A stretch of DNA of 64,000 nt, taken from contig UQXZ01000008.1 in NCBI GenBank assembly GCA_900545225.1, forward strand, positions 17,168 to 81,167, in the 5' to 3' direction. This document shows positions 47,576 to 57,221 of this stretch, one piece after another. The stretch's first letter is position 1, and every line of letters begins with the position of its first letter. The stretch is from an uncultured Eubacteriales bacterium (lineage in GTDB: Bacteria; Bacillota; Clostridia; Lachnospirales; Lachnospiraceae). The position numbers and the translations under genes were made by a program. The notes under the pieces are model-generated. The model did no database searches, was not told where the DNA came from, and worked only from the letters and a program-made list of their open reading frames with translations.

Positions 47576-48295
47576 TTATTTCTCACTTTCATCCGAAAAA
47601 ATACCTTTTTCTTTTAATAGAAGAATAGCGTTATATGCTGCACTTTGCTGTGCCTTCTTCTTTGTAGGTCCTACAGCCTGAACATTGAAATAGCCATTAC
47701 AGACACATTCCACCGTAAATGTTTTATTATGCTGAGGTCCTGTCTGGGAAATCTCTCTATACTCCAGTTCTTTACCTAAAGACTGAACGATTTCCTGTAA
47801 GATAGACTTTGAATCATAGAAAAGATGATGCTTAACAATATCATTTAATACAAATGTATTGATAAATTCTGTTGCAACATCAATTCCACCGTCTAAATAT
47901 AAAGCACCGATAAGTGCCTCAAATGCATCAGAAACAATAGATGCTCTTTCACGGCCTCCGGTAAGTTCTTCACCGTTACCTAAGAAAATATAATCAGAAA
48001 GGGAAATGGCCTTTGAGCATGATGCAAGTGTAGGCTCACATACAATACTTGCTCTGTACTTGGACATTTTGCCCTCTGACATATTTGGATACTTTTTGAA
48101 GATCTTTGCACTGGTTGCAAGTTCCAGCACTGCATCTCCAAGGAATTCCAATCTTTCATTGTTTACTATACCCGGAATTCTCACTTCATTTGCATATGAG
48201 CTGTGAGTTAATGCGGATATAAGGTAATTTCTGTTTTTGAATTTGTAGTTAATCTTCTCTTCAAATTCTTTTAAATCTTCAAATTTTTTATTCAT
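47576..48295 (-). CDS. rnc: Ribonuclease III
   Basis: 239 residues. The catalytic domain has NERLEFLGDAVLELATS (signature) and the Mg-binding DAFEALIGALYLDGG; the C-terminal dsRNA-binding domain reads SILQEIVQSLG ... GPTKKKAQQSAAYNAI. It processes rRNA and structured RNAs such as the SRP RNA precursor. Terminator-like hairpin in the 65-bp gap after acpP may lower its expression relative to acpP. Confidence 0.97.
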   Translation of the reverse strand: MNKKFEDLKEFEEKINYKFKNRNYLISALTHSSYANEVRIPGIVNNERLEFLGDAVLELATSAKIFKKYPNMSEGKMSKYRASIVCEPTLASCSKAISLSDYIFLGNGEELTGGRERASIVSDAFEALIGALYLDGGIDVATEFINTFVLNDIVKHHLFYDSKSILQEIVQSLGKELEYREISQTGPQHNKTFTVECVCNGYFNVQAVGPTKKKAQQSAAYNAILLLKEKGIFSDESEK

Positions 48296-48312
48296 ATTTA
48301 TTTCTCTGTTAT

Positions 48313-48345
48313 GTGAAAAAAACTGTCATATTAATATGACAGTTT
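48313..48345 (-). terminator. Terminator-like hairpin between acpP and rnc
   Basis: AAACTGTCAT/ATGACAGTTT stem followed on the minus strand by TTTTTTT. As rnc and smc lie beyond it, it probably acts as a partial terminator that keeps acyl carrier protein in excess. Confidence 0.7.
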
Positions 48346-48360
48346 GTGTTACATCAGATA

Positions 48361-48588
48361 TCAGGTAGCGTCGTTAATAGCAACTAATGCATCTTCCACT
48401 GTTGAAATCTCTTCAAGAACATTCTCTGGAATCTGAACGCCAAGTCTATCCTCTAATTCAGTAATAATCTGGAATACATCTAAAGAATCTGCACCTAAAT
48501 CCTCGATAAATCTTGAATCAGGTTCAACCTCAGATGGGCTTATATTTAAAATATCAGCAACTATTGACTTAATTTCATCTAAATTCAT
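48361..48588 (-). CDS. acpP: Acyl carrier protein
   Basis: 75 residues, very acidic four-helix carrier with the phosphopantetheine Ser in GADSLDVFQIITELEDR. It carries growing acyl chains in fatty-acid synthesis. 8 bp after plsX; RNase III and SMC genes follow, a conserved Firmicute arrangement. Confidence 0.96.
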   Translation of the reverse strand: MNLDEIKSIVADILNISPSEVEPDSRFIEDLGADSLDVFQIITELEDRLGVQIPENVLEEISTVEDALVAINDAT

Positions 48589-48596
48589 GTCTTTTA

Positions 48597-49640
48597 TTAC
48601 TCCTCACTATTTACTTCTTTATTATCTTCTTTTGACATTTTTGCAAATTGTTCTTTAATTTTGCCTGTAATGTTGCCTCTTACAAGCTTTGAAACCTGTC
48701 CAAAGGCACTGGCAAATGCCGCCTCTTTTGCATTACCGTGTGTCTTGATTACAAGACCGTTTAATCCGAGAACTGCGGCACCACCGTAATTATTAACATC
48801 ATAAGTCTTCATCATAGACTTAAGCTGTCCCTTAACAAGTAATGAACCAATCTTTGACGGAAATGATGATGTAATCGCCTTTTTGATTTCTGAAATAAGT
48901 GTCTTGGCAACCCCCTCATACATCTTAACGATTGCATTACCTACAAAGGCATCACAAACGATAACATCCGCATCACCTGATGGGATATTTCTTGATTCGA
49001 TACTGCCTGTGAAGTTAATGTTATCCATCTCCTTAAGTAAAGGAAATGTCTCCTTAACGAGCTTATTACCCTTATCTTCCTCTGCACCTACGTTAACAAT
49101 GGCTACTCTTGGTGCAGGCATGTCAAACATCAACTGCATATATACAGATCCGAGAACTGCCCACTGAGTTAAGAAGTCCGGTCTTGCATCCATATTTGCA
49201 CCTGAGTCAACTATTGTAGCAGGTCCATTTGAAGTAGGAATGATAGGAGCAAATGTAGGTCTTGTTATACCCTTTATTTTTCCAAGTATAGTCTGTGCAC
49301 CAACCATGATGGCGCCAGAGTTACCTGAAGAAATAAATGCATCTGCTTCTCCGTCTCTTACTAACTCTAAGGCTTTTACAAGAGAAGAATCCTTCTTAGT
49401 ACGAATAGCCTTAACAGGATTCTCTGATGTTTCAATTACTTCTTTAGCTTCAACAATCTCAAATCCTGCTGCAGGAAGTTTATTATTTCTTATAACGCTC
49501 TGTATCTGTGGTTTATTACCTACTAAAATGATCTCTAAATTAGGATCTTTTTCAAGAGCTTTAACTGCTCCCTTAATAGGCTCAAGCGGAGCATAATCGC
49601 CGCCCATTACATCAATTGCAACTCTTACCTTCTGCACCAC
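48597..49640 (-). CDS. plsX: Phosphate acyltransferase PlsX
   Basis: 347 residues. Family signatures: VAIDVMGGDYAPLEPIKGAV at the N-terminus, SSGNSGAIMVGAQTILG, and CDAFVGNAIVKMYEGVAKTL. It turns acyl-ACP into acyl phosphate for PlsY in phospholipid synthesis. First gene of the block; no fapR gene or rpmF precedes it within the window. Confidence 0.96.
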   Translation of the reverse strand: MVQKVRVAIDVMGGDYAPLEPIKGAVKALEKDPNLEIILVGNKPQIQSVIRNNKLPAAGFEIVEAKEVIETSENPVKAIRTKKDSSLVKALELVRDGEADAFISSGNSGAIMVGAQTILGKIKGITRPTFAPIIPTSNGPATIVDSGANMDARPDFLTQWAVLGSVYMQLMFDMPAPRVAIVNVGAEEDKGNKLVKETFPLLKEMDNINFTGSIESRNIPSGDADVIVCDAFVGNAIVKMYEGVAKTLISEIKKAITSSFPSKIGSLLVKGQLKSMMKTYDVNNYGGAAVLGLNGLVIKTHGNAKEAAFASAFGQVSKLVRGNITGKIKEQFAKMSKEDNKEVNSEE

Positions 49641-49771
49641 TCTATCTACCTTCCTTAATATTTATTCTTTAAGTATCATTAACAAATTATTACAATTATT
49701 AAATTATATGTGTGTCCATGTTATTTTTCAAGACTTATATATATATATTTATCAGATACTTATGGTTTCAT

Positions 49772-51061
49772 TTAATCATTATCGTGGATAAGATGTTTTA
49801 AGCCATCTTCCACAAAATTCTTGCCGTATTTTCCTACTACAATATCGGCATATCTGTGGTTCTCTTTTGTAACCTTATCCACCTGATATGATATTACTTT
49901 TTCAACCTTTTCTTTCTCAATATATTCTGAAAGAACTGAACTCATGTCATTTAAAGTATTTACAATCTCTTTTGTAACATTTTCTGACTTTCCATCTGTT
50001 GAAACTATGGAAATATCATCTGAATTCAATAATGAAGCATTTTTCATATTCTGAATTGCTGTTTCCTGCTGAATCTTATTTAACTTAAGCTCAGGCTTAA
50101 GAGATAAATAAAGAATCAGGTAGTGAATGAACTTAAGATCATTTTTATCAATTCCAATTTCTGAAAGAGGATTGAGATCAAGCATTCTAAGCTCTATGTG
50201 ATCAACGCCCTTAGCAAGGAGATTACTTAAGCTGTTAGCCCCCCTCGGTTTTAATCTTACAGGATAATACAACTCAGACGCTTCCTTTAAAGCACCGCTG
50301 TCAACATATCCCTGTATGCTGTCAACATATCCCTTTAATGATTCGAAATCCAAAATCGGAGTAAAATGATTCCAGTATCCGATTTCGCTGCATCTTGGTG
50401 ATGCATATTTACTTATTACAGTCTCACCTATTTTCCCATCATCAAAAAATGAACCGTCAAAAACAGGACTTGCAGCAAGTAAATATACAATCATCCAGCT
50501 TTTCTCTAAAACCTTTGCAGAAAGATCAAGATAAATTCTATTCTTGAACTCTTCAAATGAATCACCATTCTGGTTACCTGATTCATAAACTGATTTTAAA
50601 AGATCATCACTAAATGAAAAATTGTAATGAATTCCGGAGAAAAGCATTTTCTTCTTTCCATATGTAGCCGCTAAATGTTCTCTGTATACAGTCTTTACGG
50701 CTAATTCCCCCTCATACTGCGCTATAGGAATGTCATCCTCGCCCTTTACGTATGGAGGGTTTGAAAATGGCCAGAGATACTCTTTTCCTGTATCTAATTT
50801 TAAAATAGTATCCTTGGTATCTCTGTCTAATTCTGCAATTTCATTCCACATGGAATCAACATTTTCATTAACTCCTGTAATCATTTCAACCTGATTTTCA
50901 CAGAAATCTCTGTCTCTTGAAAAATCAGTACCGAAAGGATGCTTTGTATGTGAAAGATTACCATTTTCATCTATTCTTAAATTTTCTTTTTCAAGGCCGA
51001 ATGAGCCACAATCTAACAGCTCTGCGCTCTTACGGTCGTCTTTATTAATAATAAATCCCAT
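49772..51061 (-). CDS. gshA: Glutamate-cysteine ligase, class I-like
   Basis: 429 residues. Features of the class I (gamma-proteobacterial GshA and GshAB N-terminal) fold: GLEKENLRIDENGNLSHTKH (ATP/Glu-binding start), FCENQVEMITG, SGIHYNFSFSDDLL, and HIELRMLDLNPLSEIGID. It would join Glu and Cys to gamma-glutamylcysteine. There is no ATP-grasp glutathione synthetase domain fused or adjacent, so the end product could be gamma-glutamylcysteine itself or gshB lies elsewhere. 130 bp of A/T-rich sequence separates it from plsX. Confidence 0.88.
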   Translation of the reverse strand: MGFIINKDDRKSAELLDCGSFGLEKENLRIDENGNLSHTKHPFGTDFSRDRDFCENQVEMITGVNENVDSMWNEIAELDRDTKDTILKLDTGKEYLWPFSNPPYVKGEDDIPIAQYEGELAVKTVYREHLAATYGKKKMLFSGIHYNFSFSDDLLKSVYESGNQNGDSFEEFKNRIYLDLSAKVLEKSWMIVYLLAASPVFDGSFFDDGKIGETVISKYASPRCSEIGYWNHFTPILDFESLKGYVDSIQGYVDSGALKEASELYYPVRLKPRGANSLSNLLAKGVDHIELRMLDLNPLSEIGIDKNDLKFIHYLILYLSLKPELKLNKIQQETAIQNMKNASLLNSDDISIVSTDGKSENVTKEIVNTLNDMSSVLSEYIEKEKVEKVISYQVDKVTKENHRYADIVVGKYGKNFVEDGLKHLIHDND

Positions 51062-51112
51062 TTGTTATCCCTTGTATTTCGAAAATTAAATAACTAAAAG
51101 CATTAACATATA

Positions 51113-51883
51113 TTACAAGTCTGAGAAAATCTGATAAAGTCGCTGTGTATTTTCATGATTTTCCTCATATACATATTTATGCTGCATACCTACATATTCG
51201 CATTTGCCATCCTTAAATGCCATAAGTGTATTCATTGGAACGCTTTCCCATTCATCGTCATTGTAAGGTCTTGTTGCAAATTTTACACAGTCCTCGCTCT
51301 TAGACATATAAAGTGTATTCACCTGATTAGTATGAACATATATATATTTACCATCGTAGAACAGCAGATTGAGTTTGTTGCCGTCTGCCATATGTGTAAC
51401 TAAATCGTTTAATAAATTAAACTCACTTTCGTCATCAATTGTATCATTTTCAATTATGAGCTTATTGATACTGTCCAGAATATATAAAAACACTCGCTCG
51501 CTGTCCGTATCTCCGGTCTGTGTTCTCAAATACTTATACAGCTTTGGATAATCAAAAATTGTACCATTATGCACCAGAGTCCATCGTCTTCCGGTAATAT
51601 CCTTTCCTGTAAACGGATGACAGTTACTATATGTAACATTACCGATAGTTGCGTATCTTATATGAGCAAAAATTGTTTTCGCTGAAATTTCTTCAGTAAG
51701 TCTTTCTTTTAAGTAGAAACTCTGATCAGCCTGCTTGGGTTCTTTTTCAATCTCAGCATCATTACCATCAAGTACAGCTAATCCCCATCCGTGAGGCTGG
51801 TTAGGACTATGACTAAAAAAATCTTTAAGATATCCGTTACATCTGATTGGATATTTAGAACTTATGCCAAATAATTCACACAT
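51113..51883 (-). CDS. Class II glutamine amidotransferase (YafJ-like)
   Basis: 256 residues, a stand-alone Ntn glutaminase domain: Cys2 nucleophile in MCELFGISSKYPIRCNGY, QPHGWGLAVLDG, FAHIRYATIGNVTYSNCHPF and the oxyanion region WTLVHNGTIFDY. It resembles the GATase_4/YafJ family, whose acceptor enzyme is unknown; no synthase partner is adjacent. 51 bp upstream of gshA in the same direction, so both may act on glutamate/glutamine-derived compounds (inference). Confidence 0.85.
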   Translation of the reverse strand: MCELFGISSKYPIRCNGYLKDFFSHSPNQPHGWGLAVLDGNDAEIEKEPKQADQSFYLKERLTEEISAKTIFAHIRYATIGNVTYSNCHPFTGKDITGRRWTLVHNGTIFDYPKLYKYLRTQTGDTDSERVFLYILDSINKLIIENDTIDDESEFNLLNDLVTHMADGNKLNLLFYDGKYIYVHTNQVNTLYMSKSEDCVKFATRPYNDDEWESVPMNTLMAFKDGKCEYVGMQHKYVYEENHENTQRLYQIFSDL

Positions 51884-52072
51884 GTCCTCTCACCTTCCCC
51901 TTTTTATACATTTATACAATTCTACCAAAGCTATCTGTATAGTTCCATATTCTTCTTTTATTTAAAACTAACATTATGCAGGAAATGGTAAATTGTATAT
52001 TGAAAACCACCTGATTAATCAATCAATTAAATAATTAATTAGTCAATTATTCGATTAATACCTAATTATTAA

Positions 52073-52125
52073 GGAAATTTTCAAGTCTTATTGCAATGTT
52101 TTTTCAAAAATACTTAATTTATTTT
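52073..52125. repeat. Direct repeat copy A flanking the surface-protein gene
   Basis: Contains CAAGTCTTATTGCAATG, TTTTTTCAAAAATACTTAAT; about 46 of 53 positions match copy B at 56219-56271, same orientation, on the other side of the 1293-codon gene. Confidence 0.75.
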
Positions 52126-52162
52126 AAATAAAATGGCTAATATTTAGTGACGAATAACATAT

Positions 52163-52214
52163 AAAAATGAACCTCATAAATTGAACTTTTACTTTGTTCA
52201 ACTTTTGGGGTTCA
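52163..52214 (-). terminator. Terminator after the surface-protein gene
   Basis: TGAACC..GTTCAAC arms at 52168-52186 and 52196-52214 pair with a few mismatches; TTTTTATATG follows on the minus strand. A second hairpin (AACAAGCTT/AAGCTTGTT) overlaps the stop codon at 52224-52245. The rest of the 51884-52243 spacer is A/T-rich and shows no gene. Confidence 0.75.
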
Positions 52215-52243
52215 CTTCATATAAACAAGCTTTTCAAAGCTTG

Positions 52244-55200
52244 TTATTCTTTAGAATTATCTCTTTTAAATCTTATAAAAATGAAAAGCAACACTAATAT
52301 GACAATAAACGCAATAATCACCCACAATAACCAATAATTATTAGTTTCAACCCTTTCATTAGAACTAGATGTATCATTTGTAAGTTCATTTGAACCACTA
52401 ACATTATCCTTAATACTTGCATTATTCTTGTCTTCTGCAGATTTGTCCTTATTATCTTTAACTGCAGAACTAACTTCGTCAGCGCTAACCCATAGACTAT
52501 TAGAACTAAATTGACCTGTATTATAACTTGAATTATTGGCTATAGAAGTATTTTCATCAATATTAGTGATAATACCATTATCCTTAATATCATTTACATT
52601 TGAATTAAAGACTAACTTATTATCATTATCCTTTACAATCCAAGTCACCTCTGCCTTAATAAAGCCGATATTTCCTGCTCTGTCTTGAATCTCAAAGATG
52701 AAAGCTCCATTCTCATGGAAAGTATGGCCACCATCCTCATCTCCATTAATAATTGTTATACCCTCTTTTGAGAAATCCCTTAATGTAGCCTTAACCATAA
52801 ATTGAGTACTTTCTGTTATATCATACTCAACCTTAGCTGTAGGAATAACCTTATCAATCCAAGTAACTTCAGCCTTAATAGTTTTTTCCTTGTTATTGTA
52901 ATCAATGTAAGTGAACTCAAACTCACCATTTTCACTAAACAAATGCTTATTATCTCCAACAATCTTATAACCATCAGGTAGTCTCAATGTAGCCTCAACA
53001 TCTTGATTTGTCAAAGAAGTAATAGAATATTCTACCACCGGCTCACTAAATACCTTTGTAGTATCCTCGTAGTAATTAAATCTAGTTCCACTTACATACT
53101 TATTAGGTCCCTCATGATTACCGTATGTTTCAACAGCTTCAATCTTTACATACATTGCTGGCAACACCTTAGATAAAGTAATAGTCTTTCTATCCTTATT
53201 ATTACTAAGATTAGCCTTCTCCCCAACCAAAGTCCAATCTTGACCATCAATACTTACATAAACTTTTGCAGTCTTAATACGACCATTTAAATCAGCAGGA
53301 TCATATGATACTTCCGATAAGTATCTTACCTTATCAAATCTAACTACATAAGACTTATCTTTAGCAACCTGACCCCAAGTTGTATGCCATGTAGTATAAG
53401 GACTTGCATCAATCATGTATTCAGCCTTATAACCACCTTGTGATGAATTAGAAGACACATAACTTACATTTTGTACATAAATATAAGATTTATTTTCCTT
53501 TTCAGCATCAGCATCAAAGATATAATCCTTAATAGCACCAGCCAAACGGGTACCATAAGCCTTATAACGAATCTTCACATTAACAGAACCATTAAAACGA
53601 ACATCACTAGAATAATCGTTCCAAGTTTTTGCATCATCTAAACTATATTCCAAGTGTTCAATCTTACCAATAAACGTATTTTCATCATCATTTTTTGACA
53701 ATTTATCACTAGGAATATCATCACCATTTAAAATATCGATTGTAAACACTTGATTAGAACCTGAAATCTTAACTTGGATATCAGAATCCGCAGAAATATT
53801 ATTTAATTCCTCTACAGTTAAAACAATCTTATGAGCAGTAGTTGCCTTCCAAGTATTACCACCATCAAGACTATATTGTACTTGGAAATCATAATCATCA
53901 TACTTAGAATTCATGACAATCATACCAGCATTAGCACCATCGAAAGAGAAAGAAGCTAAATCGACCTTACTATCACCCAATAATTCTTTAGCAATCTCAC
54001 GACATGCTGAAGACTGTAAAACATTAGCCTCAGTAGCATTAGCGGCCTTATTAAGAGCCTCAGTCTTTAAAATATCAATTTCAACTACATCACTCTTATT
54101 TAAATAAGGCTCAATAATTCTCAACAAATCAGTCATCGCCATTGGATAATAAGTATACACATTAATAATTTCCTTCGCAAACTCTCTCCATTCGCTACTA
54201 GAACGTTTCTCTGCCTTATAGATATTAAACAATTGCTCATAACTATCAAGATTCAAGTTCCACTCATTAAGAGCCTTCCTATATACCTCTTCCTTGTTAG
54301 TATCCGCATAAGAATTGGCAATCAAATTATAATAAAAAGATTTTGAATACTTATCATAATCATTCAATCCAGCCTGGCCCAACAGTTGATAACCAGCACT
54401 ATTACCATTTGCAGACTTCTTGCCATTACCAATATCAACATTAAGTCCCATGTGCTTTCTAGTAAAAGACTTATTATTCCAGTTGAATATTAAACGTCTT
54501 GTGTTACCACCATACCATGTTGTTGAACTTTTGCCCCAACCAAAAATATTGTTACCAATTCCCCATACACCATTACCATCCTGATTTACAGAATAAGTCA
54601 AGTAAGACTCATGATCTGGTTGATAAACACCCATCGAAGGTAAACCATGTACTCTGTGTAAATTGGAACCAAGACGAGAAATATTCCAACAGATACCACC
54701 AGCCTCCATAACCATCCAAGTTCTTGCTGTCTTACTACCGTCAGCATTTAAACCATATGGAATATTGTAATTATCAAGTTGGTACTTATTCTTATATGTA
54801 GTAGCATTAGCATCAGAATACAATCTATCTTGATGATAATTTGGTTGCAAATAATTCATATAACTATAAGGATTTAATCTACTATCTAGATTATTTGAAT
54901 ATCTAGATTCTGAATAACCCCTTAGCCATTTAATCTCATCATTTGGAGTAGAATCATTAACCACCATTCTTATTAACTCCATATGATAAGTATCAAACTC
55001 ATCCTTCCTAACAAACGAACCATTATCATACAATTCTTTCATTATTTCATAACGTTCATTAACATCATACTTAAGCCAATTATTAAAATTTAATGGAGTA
55101 CCTACATTATCAGTACTATATGAAATTGCCAAAGCAATCAACATCTTCTTATAAGTTAAAACGCTTAAATCATTCTTATGCTTTGAATATAAAGTACCTA

Positions 55201-56125
55201 AAGCTTCCAAACAAAGTTTAGAATTATCAACATTACCTGCTTCTATAAATAGACGTAGATTCTCTTCATTATTAAAAACCCATTCTACAGCTTCCCTAAT
55301 TGAACCACTTTCATCATCCCTAATTACATTCTGCAATGACCAATAACCCATACGATTCACAAACTCTCTTTGTAGAATTGTATTAAGATGATTATTGTAG
55401 TTTTCTTCTACTGTGTTCTTAGAAAGAATCTCATCATAATAAGACAATGGCTTAATAAAAGAAACCAACTCACTAGATAAATCATAATTAGTCTTCACTA
55501 GCCTTGCATCTGCATAAACAGAATGATCTGCTGCATTAGAACCATTACTATCTGCATACAATCTTAGATATTTATAATTAGAAATGTCAACATCTACAAA
55601 AAGCATATTACTCTTTGAAGTAACAGCCTCACTTTTATACAACTCTGTCCAATCTTTACCATCATTTGAAACAGAAATCCTAAACCATACTTCACCATTA
55701 CCATTGCGAGCTGCATCTACACCCATTTTCGCAACAAAACGTGTATAAACATTAGAATAAGATGACACATCATAAGTTAGTTGGGAAGTAGCATGAGCAG
55801 CCATTCCCTTTTTAAAATACATCCTAGTTCCATCTATCAACAAGCTAATAGTGTCACCATCAATATTTGTATCTTTCTTAATCTCACCCCAACTTGAATA
55901 AGACCATCTATTCTCACTAACATAATCTAAATCAGAAATATAATAAAAATTCTCTGTTGTAGAAATCTCAACAGGAACTTCTTCATCGACAGTTTCTTCA
56001 ACAACTTCATGTTCAACAGGCTTAATATCATTTGTTTCAGCCACTACAGAGCTAACGCCCATTTGACAAATAAGTGCCACCAGTAACATTGAACATAAAA
56101 TTTTTTTAAAATTCAACCCTTTCAC
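52244..56125 (-). CDS. Large membrane-anchored surface protein: NPCBM, transglutaminase-like, F5/8C and Ig-like domains
   Basis: 1293 residues. A signal peptide (1-29, LICQMGVSSVVA) is followed by an NPCBM sugar-binding module (about 57-212: WSYSSWGEIKKD, GMAAHATSQLTYDV), a helical region (215-460), and a transglutaminase-like core with Cys479 in EAGGICWNISRLGSNLHR and His505 in GVYQPDHESYLTY. Then a helical part to 720, a small beta module, an F5/8C module (880-1018: EYMIDASPYTTWHTTWGQVA) and two related Ig-like repeats (1028-1090, 1098-1163). A C-terminal helix (about 1262-1284) then RFKRDNSKE anchors it; there is no LPXTG. GTG start with GGGAGAG. Host glycan binding or crosslinking is inference. 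Confidence 0.85.
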   Translation of the reverse strand: MKGLNFKKILCSMLLVALICQMGVSSVVAETNDIKPVEHEVVEETVDEEVPVEISTTENFYYISDLDYVSENRWSYSSWGEIKKDTNIDGDTISLLIDGTRMYFKKGMAAHATSQLTYDVSSYSNVYTRFVAKMGVDAARNGNGEVWFRISVSNDGKDWTELYKSEAVTSKSNMLFVDVDISNYKYLRLYADSNGSNAADHSVYADARLVKTNYDLSSELVSFIKPLSYYDEILSKNTVEENYNNHLNTILQREFVNRMGYWSLQNVIRDDESGSIREAVEWVFNNEENLRLFIEAGNVDNSKLCLEALGTLYSKHKNDLSVLTYKKMLIALAISYSTDNVGTPLNFNNWLKYDVNERYEIMKELYDNGSFVRKDEFDTYHMELIRMVVNDSTPNDEIKWLRGYSESRYSNNLDSRLNPYSYMNYLQPNYHQDRLYSDANATTYKNKYQLDNYNIPYGLNADGSKTARTWMVMEAGGICWNISRLGSNLHRVHGLPSMGVYQPDHESYLTYSVNQDGNGVWGIGNNIFGWGKSSTTWYGGNTRRLIFNWNNKSFTRKHMGLNVDIGNGKKSANGNSAGYQLLGQAGLNDYDKYSKSFYYNLIANSYADTNKEEVYRKALNEWNLNLDSYEQLFNIYKAEKRSSSEWREFAKEIINVYTYYPMAMTDLLRIIEPYLNKSDVVEIDILKTEALNKAANATEANVLQSSACREIAKELLGDSKVDLASFSFDGANAGMIVMNSKYDDYDFQVQYSLDGGNTWKATTAHKIVLTVEELNNISADSDIQVKISGSNQVFTIDILNGDDIPSDKLSKNDDENTFIGKIEHLEYSLDDAKTWNDYSSDVRFNGSVNVKIRYKAYGTRLAGAIKDYIFDADAEKENKSYIYVQNVSYVSSNSSQGGYKAEYMIDASPYTTWHTTWGQVAKDKSYVVRFDKVRYLSEVSYDPADLNGRIKTAKVYVSIDGQDWTLVGEKANLSNNKDRKTITLSKVLPAMYVKIEAVETYGNHEGPNKYVSGTRFNYYEDTTKVFSEPVVEYSITSLTNQDVEATLRLPDGYKIVGDNKHLFSENGEFEFTYIDYNNKEKTIKAEVTWIDKVIPTAKVEYDITESTQFMVKATLRDFSKEGITIINGDEDGGHTFHENGAFIFEIQDRAGNIGFIKAEVTWIVKDNDNKLVFNSNVNDIKDNGIITNIDENTSIANNSSYNTGQFSSNSLWVSADEVSSAVKDNKDKSAEDKNNASIKDNVSGSNELTNDTSSSNERVETNNYWLLWVIIAFIVILVLLFIFIRFKRDNSKE

Positions 56126-56218
56126 ATCATCTCTCCCATTCCTTTAAAACATTACAAAACACTATCATATTTAGAATTATTTAATTCAAACATACATTCC
56201 TTTTATATCTAGAGATCT

Positions 56219-56271
56219 GGAAAATTCCAAGTCTTATTGCAAAGTTTTTTTCAAAAATACTTAATTTGTTT
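56219..56271. repeat. Direct repeat copy B flanking the surface-protein gene
   Basis: Same-orientation partner of 52073-52125 (CAAGTCTTATTGCAAAG, TTTTTCAAAAATACTTAAT), about 95 bp upstream of the surface-protein start. The remainder of the 56126-56510 spacer holds a small hairpin at 56319-56338 (GAGGTC/GACCTC) and the terminator at 56412. Confidence 0.75.
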
Positions 56272-56411
56272 TTGAAAAATGTGTTACTTATTTTAATATT
56301 TTAATCAAGCACAAAAACAAGAGGTCTTATGACCTCTTAATTAAACTATTTATTTTTACATATAAAATCAAACAATAAATCACCTTTTGTATCTTAATAC
56401 TTAATATTCAA

Positions 56412-56500
56412 CAAAAAACATGACCACCCAATTGATATGTACCCTCCTCACTGATTTATCCAGCAAAGAGGGTACATACAATTTAACAGGGGTCATGTTT
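56412..56500 (-). terminator. Long-stem terminator after the redox pair
   Basis: Outer arms AACATGACC/GGTCATGTT and inner TGTACCCTC/GAGGGTACA make one long imperfect hairpin; TTTTTTG follows on the minus strand. It ends the FMN-protein/membrane-reductase operon. Confidence 0.85.
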
Positions 56501-56510
56501 TTACTTAATA

Positions 56511-57221
56511 TTAAGCTTCTTTAACCATCTGTGCAATTTTTGCTTTAGCTTTCTTACTCTTTAAAACTGCCTTTCTCAATCTTAAGATAACATAGCTGGC
56601 ATATATCACCGTATATACGATAATCTCAGTCATATGAGACTTTATATTCGCTGTATACAATACCATTATATGTACATAAATTCCGATAAAGAATGGATAT
56701 GCCATGCGTTGTATTCTTTTCCAAGTCTTACCATTCATTTTTCGTTGAACCGACTTAAATGAAGTAATAAAAAGTGGAATCAACATTGCCATCAGACATA
56801 GTGTAATTATAGATGCAATTAAATGTCTGACAGGCATTGCTTGAGGATTTGTAAATACTATCGGAAAGTAGAGAATTCCAAATACCACATTGTGACTCAG
56901 TGTTAATAAGCTTCCTATAATGGAAATTTCTCCACGTGCACTCATCAATTTACGAGATACTTTGTTATGCTTAGTTATTACACCAAGAAACATTACCACC
57001 ATAAAGGTAGCTGTCGTAAATGTGCCTCTGCCAAAGAAGTCCATAAAATATTTATTAAACCACTCTGGGAACTTATGATTATATCCTAAATTAAAATACA
57101 AAATCACAGCTCCGCACCAAATATATGCGACTAGATAAAATATCGCAGGATACTTTTTTATTGCATCTGCCAACACTATATAAAATATGGCTGTTATTGC
57201 GATTCCAATTATTAAGCTCAC
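56511..57221 (-). CDS. Ferric-reductase-like transmembrane protein
   Basis: 236 residues with six or seven membrane helices. The layout matches the ferric-reductase-like (FRD/MsrQ-type) cytochrome b fold: SARGEISIIGSLLTLSH followed by NVVFGILYF, then MPVRHLIASIIT, then RIQRMAYPFFIGIYVHIMVL. His110, His133 and His184 are candidate haem ligands. No FAD/NAD domain, so it should pass electrons across the membrane to a partner. The GTG start overlaps the stop of the FMN-binding gene by 4 bp (GTGA) with AAAGGACGG upstream, tying the two in one operon. Confidence 0.8.
   Translation of the reverse strand: MSLIIGIAITAIFYIVLADAIKKYPAIFYLVAYIWCGAVILYFNLGYNHKFPEWFNKYFMDFFGRGTFTTATFMVVMFLGVITKHNKVSRKLMSARGEISIIGSLLTLSHNVVFGILYFPIVFTNPQAMPVRHLIASIITLCLMAMLIPLFITSFKSVQRKMNGKTWKRIQRMAYPFFIGIYVHIMVLYTANIKSHMTEIIVYTVIYASYVILRLRKAVLKSKKAKAKIAQMVKEA

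Noticed and set aside
52244..56125. LPXTG anchor on the large surface protein
   Set aside because: The C-terminus has only a hydrophobic helix and a charged tail, with no sorting pentapeptide.
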